Source: CAZTKP01 sp964614215 (GTDB lineage: Bacteria; UBP6; UBA1177). Taken from it: a DNA stretch of 5,966 nt. Below, in pieces: positions 1-5,966 of the stretch. Position 1 is the first letter of the stretch. Each line of letters opens with the position of its first letter. The notes under the pieces are model-generated. The model ran no database searches. It was not told where the DNA came from and was given only the letters and a program-made list of their open reading frames with translations. A program made the position numbers and the translations under genes. The stretch spans positions 1-5,966 of the forward strand of contig CAZTKP010000158.1 in NCBI GenBank assembly GCA_964614215.1, given 5' to 3'.

Positions 1-1715
1 AGCATAGCTCCGGTAAGAAGTCCGCCGTTACTTCCGCCCCAGATCGCAAGCTTTTCCTTTGAAGTATATCCTTTTTGTGCAAGATACTTCATGGCCCATG
101 CAAAATCATCGAAAGTGTTCTGTTTCTTATCAAGCATTCCTGCTCTGTGCCATTTTTCACCGTACTCACCGCCGCCTCTGATATTAGCAATCGCAAGAAC
201 TCCACCTGTTTCAAGCCAGACAAGGTTAGAGCTACTGAAATACATCGGATAGGTCACGTTAAAACCGCCGTATCCTTTAAGCATACAGTGAGATTTTCCG
301 TCTTTTTTAAGACCTTTTTTATAAACTATGAACATTGGAACATCTGTTCCGTCCTTTGATTTGTAGAAAACCTGCTCTGTGACAATATCATCGACCTTCG
401 CAGGAACCTCAGCCTGCCAGAAAACGGCAAGTCCTTCGCTATCTGTGTATTTAAGAACAGCGGGAGGATAGGCAAAACTTGAAAAGCTTAAGAATATCTC
501 ATCAGTTTCAGCATTTGCGCTAAGCCCCATAACAGTTCCGAGAACCGGAAGTTTAATTTCCTTTGACTCTTTTGAATCAATATCAACTAGCACAACTTTT
601 CCAGCGACATCGTGCATGTAGGTAATGAGAAGTTTGCCATTTGAAACTGCAAAATAGTCAATTACATCCTTCTCATGCGCAGGGACAACATTTTCCCACT
701 CAAGAGTTTCACAGTTCACTCTGTCTATCTTCCAGCTTAAGGCATTGTCCTTGTCTGTCTTAAGATAGATGTAACCATCGAAGATCAGTCCGTCATAAAT
801 GTTGTCATAGTTGTCAACAACTGTTTTTGTCTCCTTTGTCTCAACATTGTAAAGAAGAAGTTTTGCTTTACCGCTTGAACCCTTGTATTCGCTGATCAGA
901 AGCCATTTGCCTTTGTCTCCGATCGTTGAGACAATAATAGCTTCTTTAATTGAGGACTTTGCAATGACCGGATCTTCCGAACTTTCAGTTCCAAGCTTAT
1001 GAAACCTTATTGTCTGTTCCATATCGATCTCTTCAGGATTCTTTCCGTCAAGCTTTCTTGAATAGAAAAAACCGCTGTCATCAGGCAACCAGCCGACAGA
1101 TGCATAGCGGCATCCGTCAATAGGTTTGTCAACATGTTCACCACTTTCAACATCAAGGATGTAAAGTGAAGACTGCTCCGAACCGTTCTCGCTCAGACCG
1201 TAGGCAATATAATTTCCGTTCGGTGAAACGTACCACCAGTCCATAGCTGTGGTTCCTTCCTTACTGAGAGTATTGGGATCGACAAGGACCTTTTTCTCAT
1301 CACCAGTCTGAACGTAAAGTGCGGGCTGATTCTGAAGCCCTGTGAGAAGTCTGAAAAAAAGTTTGTCCCCTCTTTTCTCAGGAGTCATCATCTTGTCGTA
1401 GTTCCATACTTCGGCAAGTCTCTTTTCGATCTTTCCAGGCTGATCCCATCCGAAAACCGTCTTTTCAGTGAACTCGTTCTGAGCCTTTGTCCAGTTCTGA
1501 ACCGGCTCTTTATCGTTCTCCTCAAGCCAGCGGTAATTATCCTCAACTTCAATTCCGAAGTAGGTATCCTTCACTAGTTTTCTTTCCGTTTCAGGATAGT
1601 TCCACTTTTTTTCCACCTTTTTTGCCGCGGCAGACTCTGACTTTTTTGTCTCATTTGCCGTTGAACAGGCTGCGATCGAAAACAGAACGATCAGAACAAC
1701 AAGTAATCTCTTCAC
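1..1715 (-). CDS. Prolyl oligopeptidase (S9A), predicted lipoprotein, 3' end outside window
   Basis: This is a serine peptidase of the prolyl oligopeptidase family, which cuts short peptides after proline. 571 codons are visible; the family is usually about 700 residues, so the C-terminal part with the catalytic Asp and His lies beyond the left edge. Residues 1-17 read as a lipoprotein signal peptide: Met-Lys-Arg, a hydrophobic stretch, then the lipobox IAAC with Cys17. Ser18 follows, so outer-membrane or periplasmic anchoring is likely if the cell is diderm. DNYRWLE (59-65) is the typical S9A N-terminal signature. A beta-propeller region should span roughly 90-450. The hydrolase domain shows GYGGF (481-485), NIRGGGEYGEKWH (511-523) and the nucleophile elbow GGSNGGLL with Ser562 (codon 32-30). 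I chose the GTG start at 1715 because a GGAGG lies exactly 5 nt upstream; the ATG at 1727 is part of that site. It begins 12 nt after the upstream protease stops. Family assignment is firm; substrate is inferred. Confidence 0.95.
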   Translation of the reverse strand, partial: MKRLLVVLIVLFSIAACSTANETKKSESAAAKKVEKKWNYPETERKLVKDTYFGIEVEDNYRWLEENDKEPVQNWTKAQNEFTEKTVFGWDQPGKIEKRLAEVWNYDKMMTPEKRGDKLFFRLLTGLQNQPALYVQTGDEKKVLVDPNTLSKEGTTAMDWWYVSPNGNYIAYGLSENGSEQSSLYILDVESGEHVDKPIDGCRYASVGWLPDDSGFFYSRKLDGKNPEEIDMEQTIRFHKLGTESSEDPVIAKSSIKEAIIVSTIGDKGKWLLISEYKGSSGKAKLLLYNVETKETKTVVDNYDNIYDGLIFDGYIYLKTDKDNALSWKIDRVNCETLEWENVVPAHEKDVIDYFAVSNGKLLITYMHDVAGKVVLVDIDSKESKEIKLPVLGTVMGLSANAETDEIFLSFSSFAYPPAVLKYTDSEGLAVFWQAEVPAKVDDIVTEQVFYKSKDGTDVPMFIVYKKGLKKDGKSHCMLKGYGGFNVTYPMYFSSSNLVWLETGGVLAIANIRGGGEYGEKWHRAGMLDKKQNTFDDFAWAMKYLAQKGYTSKEKLAIWGGSNGGLLTGAM

Positions 1716-1720
1716 TTTTT

Positions 1721-1725
1721 CCTCC
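1721..1725 (-). promoter_or_regulatory. Shine-Dalgarno GGAGG that fixes the GTG start of the oligopeptidase
   Basis: On the minus strand the sequence reads TAA, ATGGAGG, AAAAA, GTG. GGAGG at 1725-1721 is an ideal ribosome binding site 5 nt from the GTG at 1715. The in-frame ATG at 1727 supplies the first G of this site and has no comparable site of its own. The GTG reading also gives a standard signal peptide beginning Met-Lys-Arg, whereas the ATG would add the acidic residues MEEK in front of it. Confidence 0.8.
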
Positions 1726-1727
1726 AT

Positions 1728-3473
1728 TTAATATATCAAACTGCAAGAACATCCGTTATCTTTGTTTTCAATATCCTCATCTGATATTTCCATATCCCTA
1801 TCCTGATCTGCGGTCACATTATCTTCGTGATCAGTATCTACTATCATACTGTCTTCACCGGCAGTATCGCAATCCGCATTATCGTCAGACTCCTCTTCAG
1901 GATTCTCATCATCATGATTTTCATCCTCATCTGTCGGTATAAGATCCGTCACTTCATCTTCAAGCTCATAGTCAACATCAGGATATTCAAAATCGACAGG
2001 TTCGGGGTCACAGCTTAGCTCAGAAACATCTTTTCCTGCCATTTCAAACGCTTTTATGACAGCTTTGCACGCATTTATCCTGCCATAGCCATAATACTCG
2101 TTAAAACCGTTCTCATCGTACTCTTCATCTCCGACTTTATCAGCAGTATCTTTTAAAACATCATACGTCTGATCCTTTGTCAGAGCAGGGTTTGCACCAA
2201 GCACGAGTCCGACGATACCGGCAGCCAGAGGACAGGAAGCAGAAGTTCCAGTAAACTCAAAAACATAGAGACCTGAAGTGTCGCCAGCCATTATGCCCGG
2301 AACATAACCTTTGTAGAGATTATCCGTGGTGTAGATACCGTCAGAAATACTGTTTCCGCTCCTGTCACCGCTTGGAGTCATAAAATCAAGAGAAACTCCG
2401 TAATCCGAATAACTGCTCCTTATCCCTGAAGCGTTCGTTGAACCTATACCGAAAACGTCAGGATTACTTGCAAATCCGTCTTCCTCAATTGATTCGTTCC
2501 CATTACCGGCGGCAAAAAGAATAACGATACCTTTTCCGTTTCTTCCATCAGTTGTAAGAGTTTTTACCAGATCTTTCAGCGGCTGACTCATATCAACTGG
2601 ACCTCCTCCATCCAGAGGACCCCAGCTGTTTGAAATTATGTGCGCCCCGTTTTCGGCAGCATAGGTAAAAGATTCTATCGCAATGCTGTCAAGAGTAGGT
2701 GCGCTGAAATCCATTCTAATCGGTATCAGTCTGCATTCCGGACAAACGCCAGCCACACCTTTTCCGTTATTTGTCTTCGCGGCAATAACACCTGCGCAGC
2801 ATGTTCCGTGAGCATCCGTTGCCCCTGGAAGAGGCTGATCATCACCGTCATAAAAATCATGTCCATTAAGAAAGATGCCCGAAAGGTCTTCATGATCAAA
2901 GTCAAAACCGTCATCAATTATTGCGATCTTTATTCCTTTTCCGGGAATTCTAATCATCTGCAAAATAATATCCCAGGCCTGAGCAACATGAGCATGATCA
3001 GAACCTGAGACTTCTGAATTAAGACCTTCACCGTTCCTTAAATGCCACTGGTTAGCAAAAAACGGATCGTCCGGAACTGCCGCTTTCAGTTCAAAAGGAT
3101 AATAAAATGAAGGTTCCGCCTGCAACACCTTTTTTGTTTCAACAAATTCAGCAGATCTTTTAAAAACTTCATCTTCACCGCTCACAAGATACCACTGAGG
3201 AATATATTTAAACTGTTTTTCAAGTTTCATACCGTTATCTTCACACCATTTTTCAGCTTTTTTAATATCTGTAAAAGGCAGTTTCACGAACATCTTTCCG
3301 CTTAGAAAGAACTTTGCACCGTCTGGATCGATATAAGCTTTCTCTACTCTGCTCTTAAAAACCGAGAACTGCTCCTTCATCTCTATCTTTTTTCCATTCC
3401 GATAGAAATAAACTGCCTGAGCACTCAAAGAAAGAAAAGAAAAGAGAATTACCAGAATAACGGCTTTTTTCAT
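1728..3473 (-). CDS. Secreted kexin/furin-like subtilase (S8), second of a tandem pair, acidic tail ending in GCSCS
   Basis: This is a 581-residue secreted serine endoprotease. Residues 1-20 form a Sec signal peptide (hydrophobic core, likely cleavage AQA/VY). Residues 21 to about 130 are a prodomain ending near QAEPSFYYP. The catalytic domain starts around PDDPFFANQWHL (134-145). Catalytic residues are Asp187 in IIDDG, His222 in AHGTCCAG, oxyanion Asn324 in AAGNGN and Ser411 in GTSASCPLAAG. SWGPLDGG, DDG and TSASxPLAAG are proprotein-convertase (S8B) hallmarks, and Asp188, Asp288, Asp294 and Asp332 align with furin subsite residues for basic side chains. There is no P domain: from about 488 to 573 the chain is Asp/Glu-rich, and it ends NGCSCSLIY. 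Cysteines 225, 226, 244, 247, 414, 469 and 488 match the paralog, suggesting disulfides outside the cytoplasm. Its ATG overlaps the stop of the upstream paralog by one base. Protease identity is firm; basic-residue specificity and the tail's role are inference. Confidence 0.95.
   Translation of the reverse strand: MKKAVILVILFSFLSLSAQAVYFYRNGKKIEMKEQFSVFKSRVEKAYIDPDGAKFFLSGKMFVKLPFTDIKKAEKWCEDNGMKLEKQFKYIPQWYLVSGEDEVFKRSAEFVETKKVLQAEPSFYYPFELKAAVPDDPFFANQWHLRNGEGLNSEVSGSDHAHVAQAWDIILQMIRIPGKGIKIAIIDDGFDFDHEDLSGIFLNGHDFYDGDDQPLPGATDAHGTCCAGVIAAKTNNGKGVAGVCPECRLIPIRMDFSAPTLDSIAIESFTYAAENGAHIISNSWGPLDGGGPVDMSQPLKDLVKTLTTDGRNGKGIVILFAAGNGNESIEEDGFASNPDVFGIGSTNASGIRSSYSDYGVSLDFMTPSGDRSGNSISDGIYTTDNLYKGYVPGIMAGDTSGLYVFEFTGTSASCPLAAGIVGLVLGANPALTKDQTYDVLKDTADKVGDEEYDENGFNEYYGYGRINACKAVIKAFEMAGKDVSELSCDPEPVDFEYPDVDYELEDEVTDLIPTDEDENHDDENPEEESDDNADCDTAGEDSMIVDTDHEDNVTADQDRDMEISDEDIENKDNGCSCSLIY
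1731..2012 (-). other. Acidic linker and CSCS C-terminal tail of the downstream protease
   Basis: Residues 488-573 are a low-complexity stretch dominated by Asp and Glu, with one internal Cys (535). The stretch has no visible domain and no hydrophobic span long enough for a membrane helix. It ends in NGCSCS plus three residues (LIY). It replaces the P domain found after the catalytic domain in eukaryotic convertases. It is probably a disordered spacer presenting the terminal Cys motif. Confidence 0.7.
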
Positions 3474-3481
3474 CAGACCTC
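3471..3481 (-). promoter_or_regulatory. TGATG stop-start overlap with weak GAGG site, translational coupling of the two proteases
   Basis: The stop TGA (3475-3473) of the upstream protease and the ATG (3473-3471) of the downstream one share a base. The only ribosome-binding match is GAGG at 3481-3478, inside the last codons of the upstream gene and just 4 nt from the ATG, which is shorter than usual. Reinitiation after termination, and so linked expression of the two paralogs, is the likely arrangement. Confidence 0.75.
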
Positions 3482-5191
3482 AACAACCGAGCATGAACAA
3501 CCGTCATCTGTCATCTTTCCTGTTCCCGGGACATTCTCACTATCCTGGGCTTCTGTTCCGGAATCTTCAGTATCATCAGGATTTTCCTGAGTTTCATCTG
3601 TAGTCTCAGATTCATCAGGAGCTTCCGTATCATCAGGGGTTTCAGGAATAGTCGAACTGTCTCCGCAGACAACATCTGTCATGTCCTCTCCACCCATCTC
3701 AAGAGCCTTTTTCACAGCTTCGCAGGCATTTATCCTGCCGTAACCATAATGTGTGCTGAAGCCGTTAGAGTCATAATCACCTTCGCCCGGATTGACAAAT
3801 CCCATACTCACCTTATCTGACGTGGTCTTATAAATTTCATAAACCTCATCTTTTGTCAGGTCAGGATTTGCGCTGAGAACCAGACCTGTAATTCCTGCAG
3901 CAAGAGGACAGGCTGAAGAAGTCCCGCCGAACTCACTTACATATTTTCCGCTATCATCACCTTGAAGCTGACCGGGAACATAGCCGCCGCTTGTGTTGTC
4001 AGTTGACCAGATACCGTCGACATAAGACCCACTCCATCCGTCACCGCCTGAACTATCCACGTCGTTACTTGGAGCCATGAAATCAAGAGACATCCCGAAA
4101 TCAGAGTAGCTGCATCTTTTTCCTGACGCGTTGCTTGCACCTATTGCAAAAACGTTGGGATTACTTGCAAAACCGTCTGTCTCTATTGATTCATTTCCGT
4201 TTCCGGCAGCAAAAAGAATGATTATTCCCTTTCCGTCACGGCCTGTTGCCGTAAGATTTGTCACAAGGTCTTTTAACACCTGGCCCATATCCATTGCCCC
4301 GCCGTTATCCGGAGGACCCCAGCTGTTTGACATTATCATTGCACCCTGATCTGCCGCCCAGGTAAAAGTTTCTATTGCTCCCTGATCAAGAGAGCCCATT
4401 GACGTCATGTTCATTCTGATCGGAATAATATCACAGTCAGGACATGCGCCGGCAACACCCAGACCATTTCCCGTGTTTGCTCCTGCAACTCCCGCACAGC
4501 ATGTTCCGTGAGCATCCTGAGCTCCGGGCATCGGGAGATCATCACCGTCGTTAAAATCTTTTCCCTGAAGAAATCTTCCTGCCAGATCTTCATGGTTAAG
4601 ATCAAAGCCGTCATCAATTATTGCAAGTTTAACGCCTTCACCTTTGTGACCTTTGACAGAAAGAAGAACGTTCCACGCTTCAAGAACGTGTGCATGATCG
4701 TTCCCCGAATATCCGAAGTCCGCACCGTTTTCATTGTTTAAATGCCACTGGTTAGGGAAAAAAGGATCATCAGGGGTATAACTTTTCAGCTCAACCGGAT
4801 AGTAAAAACTGGGCTCGGCCTGAACCACTAAACCGTCTTCAACAAGTTGAGCTGATTTTAGAACAGTGTCTCCTGAAAATTCAACAAGATACCACTGCGG
4901 AATGTATTTATACCTTTTCACAAGGCTCAGTCCGTTTTTTTCACACCACTTTTCAGCTTCTGAAAGCTCGGGACTTCCCGGAATTTGTACAAAAAGTCTC
5001 TGATTTGAATAAAGTCTTACACCATGCTCATTGAGATAGGCTTTGTGAACCTGTCCCGCCATTTTAAAAATGTTTGAGCTGTCTTCTTTCAGCACAACTT
5101 TCTTTCCGTTGCTGAAATAATGGACATCTCCCGCAAAGAGTATTCCGGGCATCAGCATCAGAAAAATGAGGATCATCTTACTTTTTAACAT
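3473..5191 (-). CDS. Secreted kexin/furin-like subtilase (S8), first of a tandem pair, Thr/Glu/Pro-rich tail ending in GCSCS
   Basis: This is a 572-residue secreted serine endoprotease, paralogous to the next gene. Residues 1-20 are a signal peptide (likely cleavage LFA/GD), followed by a prodomain to about 135 and a catalytic domain from PDDPFFPNQWHL (140-151). Catalytic residues are Asp193 (IIDDG), His228 (AHGTCCAG), oxyanion Asn331 (AAGNGN) and Ser425 (GTSSACPLAAG). Asp194, Asp295, Asp301 and Asp339 fall where furin has its acidic S1, S2 and S4 residues. Over the Asp-to-His core (188-260) I count 53 of 73 residues identical to the paralog. It carries two extra stretches of about seven residues each: one near 375-393 (DSSGGDGWSGSY) and one near 460-472 before the conserved HYGYGRINAC. 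The tail, about 509-563, is rich in Asp, Glu, Thr and Pro with PDDTE twice, and the protein ends DGCSCSVVEV. AGGAG lies 6 nt before the ATG, so the start is secure. Targets are unknown. Confidence 0.95.
   Translation of the reverse strand: MLKSKMILIFLMLMPGILFAGDVHYFSNGKKVVLKEDSSNIFKMAGQVHKAYLNEHGVRLYSNQRLFVQIPGSPELSEAEKWCEKNGLSLVKRYKYIPQWYLVEFSGDTVLKSAQLVEDGLVVQAEPSFYYPVELKSYTPDDPFFPNQWHLNNENGADFGYSGNDHAHVLEAWNVLLSVKGHKGEGVKLAIIDDGFDLNHEDLAGRFLQGKDFNDGDDLPMPGAQDAHGTCCAGVAGANTGNGLGVAGACPDCDIIPIRMNMTSMGSLDQGAIETFTWAADQGAMIMSNSWGPPDNGGAMDMGQVLKDLVTNLTATGRDGKGIIILFAAGNGNESIETDGFASNPNVFAIGASNASGKRCSYSDFGMSLDFMAPSNDVDSSGGDGWSGSYVDGIWSTDNTSGGYVPGQLQGDDSGKYVSEFGGTSSACPLAAGITGLVLSANPDLTKDEVYEIYKTTSDKVSMGFVNPGEGDYDSNGFSTHYGYGRINACEAVKKALEMGGEDMTDVVCGDSSTIPETPDDTEAPDESETTDETQENPDDTEDSGTEAQDSENVPGTGKMTDDGCSCSVVEV
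3476..3667 (-). other. Acidic Thr/Pro-rich linker and CSCS C-terminal tail of the upstream protease
   Basis: Residues 509-563 are low complexity (Asp, Glu, Thr, Pro) and align poorly with the paralog's linker, being about 30 residues shorter. The last residues, DGCSCS followed by VVEV, restore clear similarity. Thr and Pro enrichment could permit O-glycosylation, but nothing in the sequence proves it. Confidence 0.7.
3570..3637 (-). repeat. Short in-frame direct repeat in the protease linker (PDDT units)
   Basis: The 11-mer gtatcatcagg (plus strand) occurs at 3570-3580 and again at 3627-3637, 57 nt or 19 codons apart, and both copies encode Pro-Asp-Asp-Thr. A related ttcatcagga sits at 3611-3620. 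The spacing keeps frame, consistent with growth of the linker by small duplications. Confidence 0.55.
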
Positions 5192-5265
5192 CTGTATCTC
5201 CTATAAAACAACAACACTTAATTAATTTAAGCAACTTTTCAGCCAGAACTAATTGCAGAGTAATA
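5192..5265 (-). promoter_or_regulatory. 74-nt intergenic region upstream of the protease pair, possible promoter
   Basis: This is the only substantial gap in the window. It is AT-rich, particularly around 5216-5232, where the plus strand reads cttaattaatttaag with 5-bp inverted arms (CTTAA/TTAAG) around a 5-nt centre. Several -10-like hexamers are possible, but no pair at good spacing stands out, so a promoter is only suspected. I see no GC-rich hairpin plus T-run that would end yggS transcription, and read-through from yggS is equally possible. Confidence 0.35.
5197..5202 (-). promoter_or_regulatory. Ribosome binding site AGGAGA of the first protease
   Basis: AGGAGA at 5202-5197 precedes the ATG at 5191 with good spacing (6 nt after AGGAG). 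It is the strongest canonical site before an ATG in the window and supports independent, efficient initiation for the protease pair. Confidence 0.8.
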
Positions 5266-5961
5266 TCAATCTCTTGCACCAAAAAGCATAGAACCTATCC
5301 TGACCATGGTCGAGCCTTCTTCAATAGCTGTGTCAAAGTCTCCCGACATTCCCATCGAAAGTTCTTTGAAAACATTGGGATCCGCATCAGTTTTCTCCAG
5401 AACATTACGTCTGAGCTCAAAAAGTTTTCTGTGATAAGGCCTAAGCTCTTCTGAATCCAGAAAAGGAGGAATGCTCATCAGCCCGCGCACTCTGATCCTG
5501 TCAAATTTGAGAACTTCATTTACAAGTTCATAAAGATCCTCAGGCATAACACCGCTTTTCTGAGGTTCCTCCCCTACATTGACCTGAATGAGAACATTCA
5601 CAAAAGGCAGCCCGTTTTTTTCAGCCTGTTTCTGGATCTCCTGAGCAAGGCTAACCTTATCTACAGTGTGGATCATAAAGACCTTATCAACAATATATTT
5701 CACCTTGTTACTCTGAAGATGACCGATAAAATGCCAGCGGATATCCTCTTCCTTTAAAGTTTCATATTTCTCAATAAATTCCTGCACATAGTTCTCACCG
5801 AAATCAACAACACCGGCTCTTCTGAAATTTAAAATATCCTCCGCAGGTTTCTTCTTTGAAACTGCGATAAGTTTCACATCATGACCATCTCTTCCTGAAA
5901 TATCTGCGGCACCGCTGATAACTTCGTAAACCTTTTTGAGTAAATCTATTTTTTCACGCAT
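5266..5961 (-). CDS. yggS: YggS/PLPBP-family pyridoxal phosphate-binding protein
   Basis: This is a 231-residue cytoplasmic protein of the YggS/PROSC (PLPBP) family. The family folds like the alanine racemase N-terminal barrel, binds PLP, has no established enzymatic activity, and influences vitamin B6 and amino-acid homeostasis. All family marks are present: LIAVSKKKP with the PLP lysine at Lys36, the position found in the E. coli protein; DFGENYVQE (53-61); WHFIGHLQSNK (76-86); IHTVDK (97-102); VNVGEEPQKSG (128-137); RGLMSIPP (159-166); and the phosphate-binding end LSMGMSGDFDTAI (201-213) followed by RIGSMLFGAR (221-230). Length is normal for the family. Only 5 bases lie upstream of the ATG, so its ribosome binding site is not visible. 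The start is supported by the position of Lys36 and the lack of room for alternatives. It may or may not share a transcript with the proteases 74 nt downstream. Assignment is firm; any link to proteolysis is unsupported. Confidence 0.96.
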   Translation of the reverse strand: MREKIDLLKKVYEVISGAADISGRDGHDVKLIAVSKKKPAEDILNFRRAGVVDFGENYVQEFIEKYETLKEEDIRWHFIGHLQSNKVKYIVDKVFMIHTVDKVSLAQEIQKQAEKNGLPFVNVLIQVNVGEEPQKSGVMPEDLYELVNEVLKFDRIRVRGLMSIPPFLDSEELRPYHRKLFELRRNVLEKTDADPNVFKELSMGMSGDFDTAIEEGSTMVRIGSMLFGARD

Positions 5962-5966
5962 AACAA

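Noticed and set aside
75..359. Open plus-strand frame of 94 codons opposite the oligopeptidase
   Set aside because: It is antisense to strongly conserved S9A motifs, and its translation resembles no known family.
1..1715. Dipeptidyl-peptidase IV (S9B) or acylaminoacyl peptidase (S9C) instead of S9A
   Set aside because: DNYRWLE near the N-terminus, GYGGFN, and NIRGGGEYGEKWH with GGSNGG fit prolyl oligopeptidase/oligopeptidase B (S9A) much better. The Asp and His region is not available for a further test.
1731..1751. C-terminal CSLIY/CSVVEV as a prenylation (CaaX-like) signal
   Set aside because: Cys lies five or six residues from the end, not four, and bacteria generally lack the pathway for their own secreted proteins.
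1487..1942. Open plus-strand frame of 151 codons antisense to the oligopeptidase start and the protease C-terminus
   Set aside because: It spans two clear minus-strand genes and is rich in Ser, Pro, His and Tyr as expected from the antisense of acidic codons. It has no recognisable domain.
1755..2012. Acidic stretch as dockerin or EF-hand type calcium repeats
   Set aside because: Asp/Glu density is high, but no regular DxDxDG spacing is present, so a low-complexity linker is the simpler reading.
2640..3008. Open plus-strand frame of 122 codons within the downstream protease
   Set aside because: It lies wholly opposite the conserved catalytic core, whose family motifs prove the minus strand is coding. 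A similar shadow frame occurs at the equivalent place in the paralog (4508-4741).
5214..5234. AT-rich imperfect palindrome as an operator or terminator
   Set aside because: Only 5-bp A/T-heavy arms pair and there is no T-run or GC stem. Such a match is expected by chance in AT-rich spacer, so it is mentioned only within the intergenic entry.

Overview
The window holds four genes, all on the minus strand and packed almost end to end. In transcription order they are: a complete YggS/PLPBP-family PLP-binding protein (5961-5266); two tandem paralogous secreted subtilases (5191-3473 and 3473-1728); and the first 571 codons of a lipoprotein prolyl oligopeptidase (from 1715, running off the left edge). 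The only gap of any size is 74 nt, between the yggS-like gene and the first protease. The two proteases overlap by one base (TGATG), and the oligopeptidase starts 12 nt after the second protease stops. The three peptidase genes therefore look like one transcriptional unit; whether yggS shares it cannot be decided from sequence.

The organism is a bacterium with moderate to low GC by eye and clear AGGAG-type ribosome binding sites. It is probably diderm: one protein has a lipobox with Ser at +2, and two carry Sec signal peptides with Cys-rich, probably disulfide-bonded secreted domains. The long Asp/Glu-rich C-terminal linkers ending in a Cys-Ser-Cys-Ser tail recall secreted proteins of deltaproteobacterial/Myxococcota-like lineages, but this placement is a weak impression, not a demonstration.

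The most interesting part is the protease pair. Each has a signal peptide, an N-terminal prodomain and a catalytic domain of proprotein-convertase (kexin/furin, S8B-like) type rather than classical subtilisin type. The Asp box is DDG, the His box is HGTCCAG and the Ser box is GTS[AS][SA]CPLAAG. By hand alignment the acidic residues that give furin its preference for basic residues at P1, P2 and P4 are also present. The eukaryotic P domain is absent. In its place is a fast-diverging acidic linker that ends in a conserved DGCSCS/NGCSCS tail in both paralogs. This suggests a conserved C-terminal sorting, anchoring or crosslinking tag without the transmembrane helix of known CTERM signals.

A plausible joint role is extracytoplasmic proteolysis: two endoproteases, possibly specific for basic sites, cut proteins or pro-proteins, and the envelope-anchored prolyl oligopeptidase degrades the resulting proline-containing peptides. 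The yggS-like gene is a housekeeping neighbour (PLP homeostasis) with no evident link to proteolysis.
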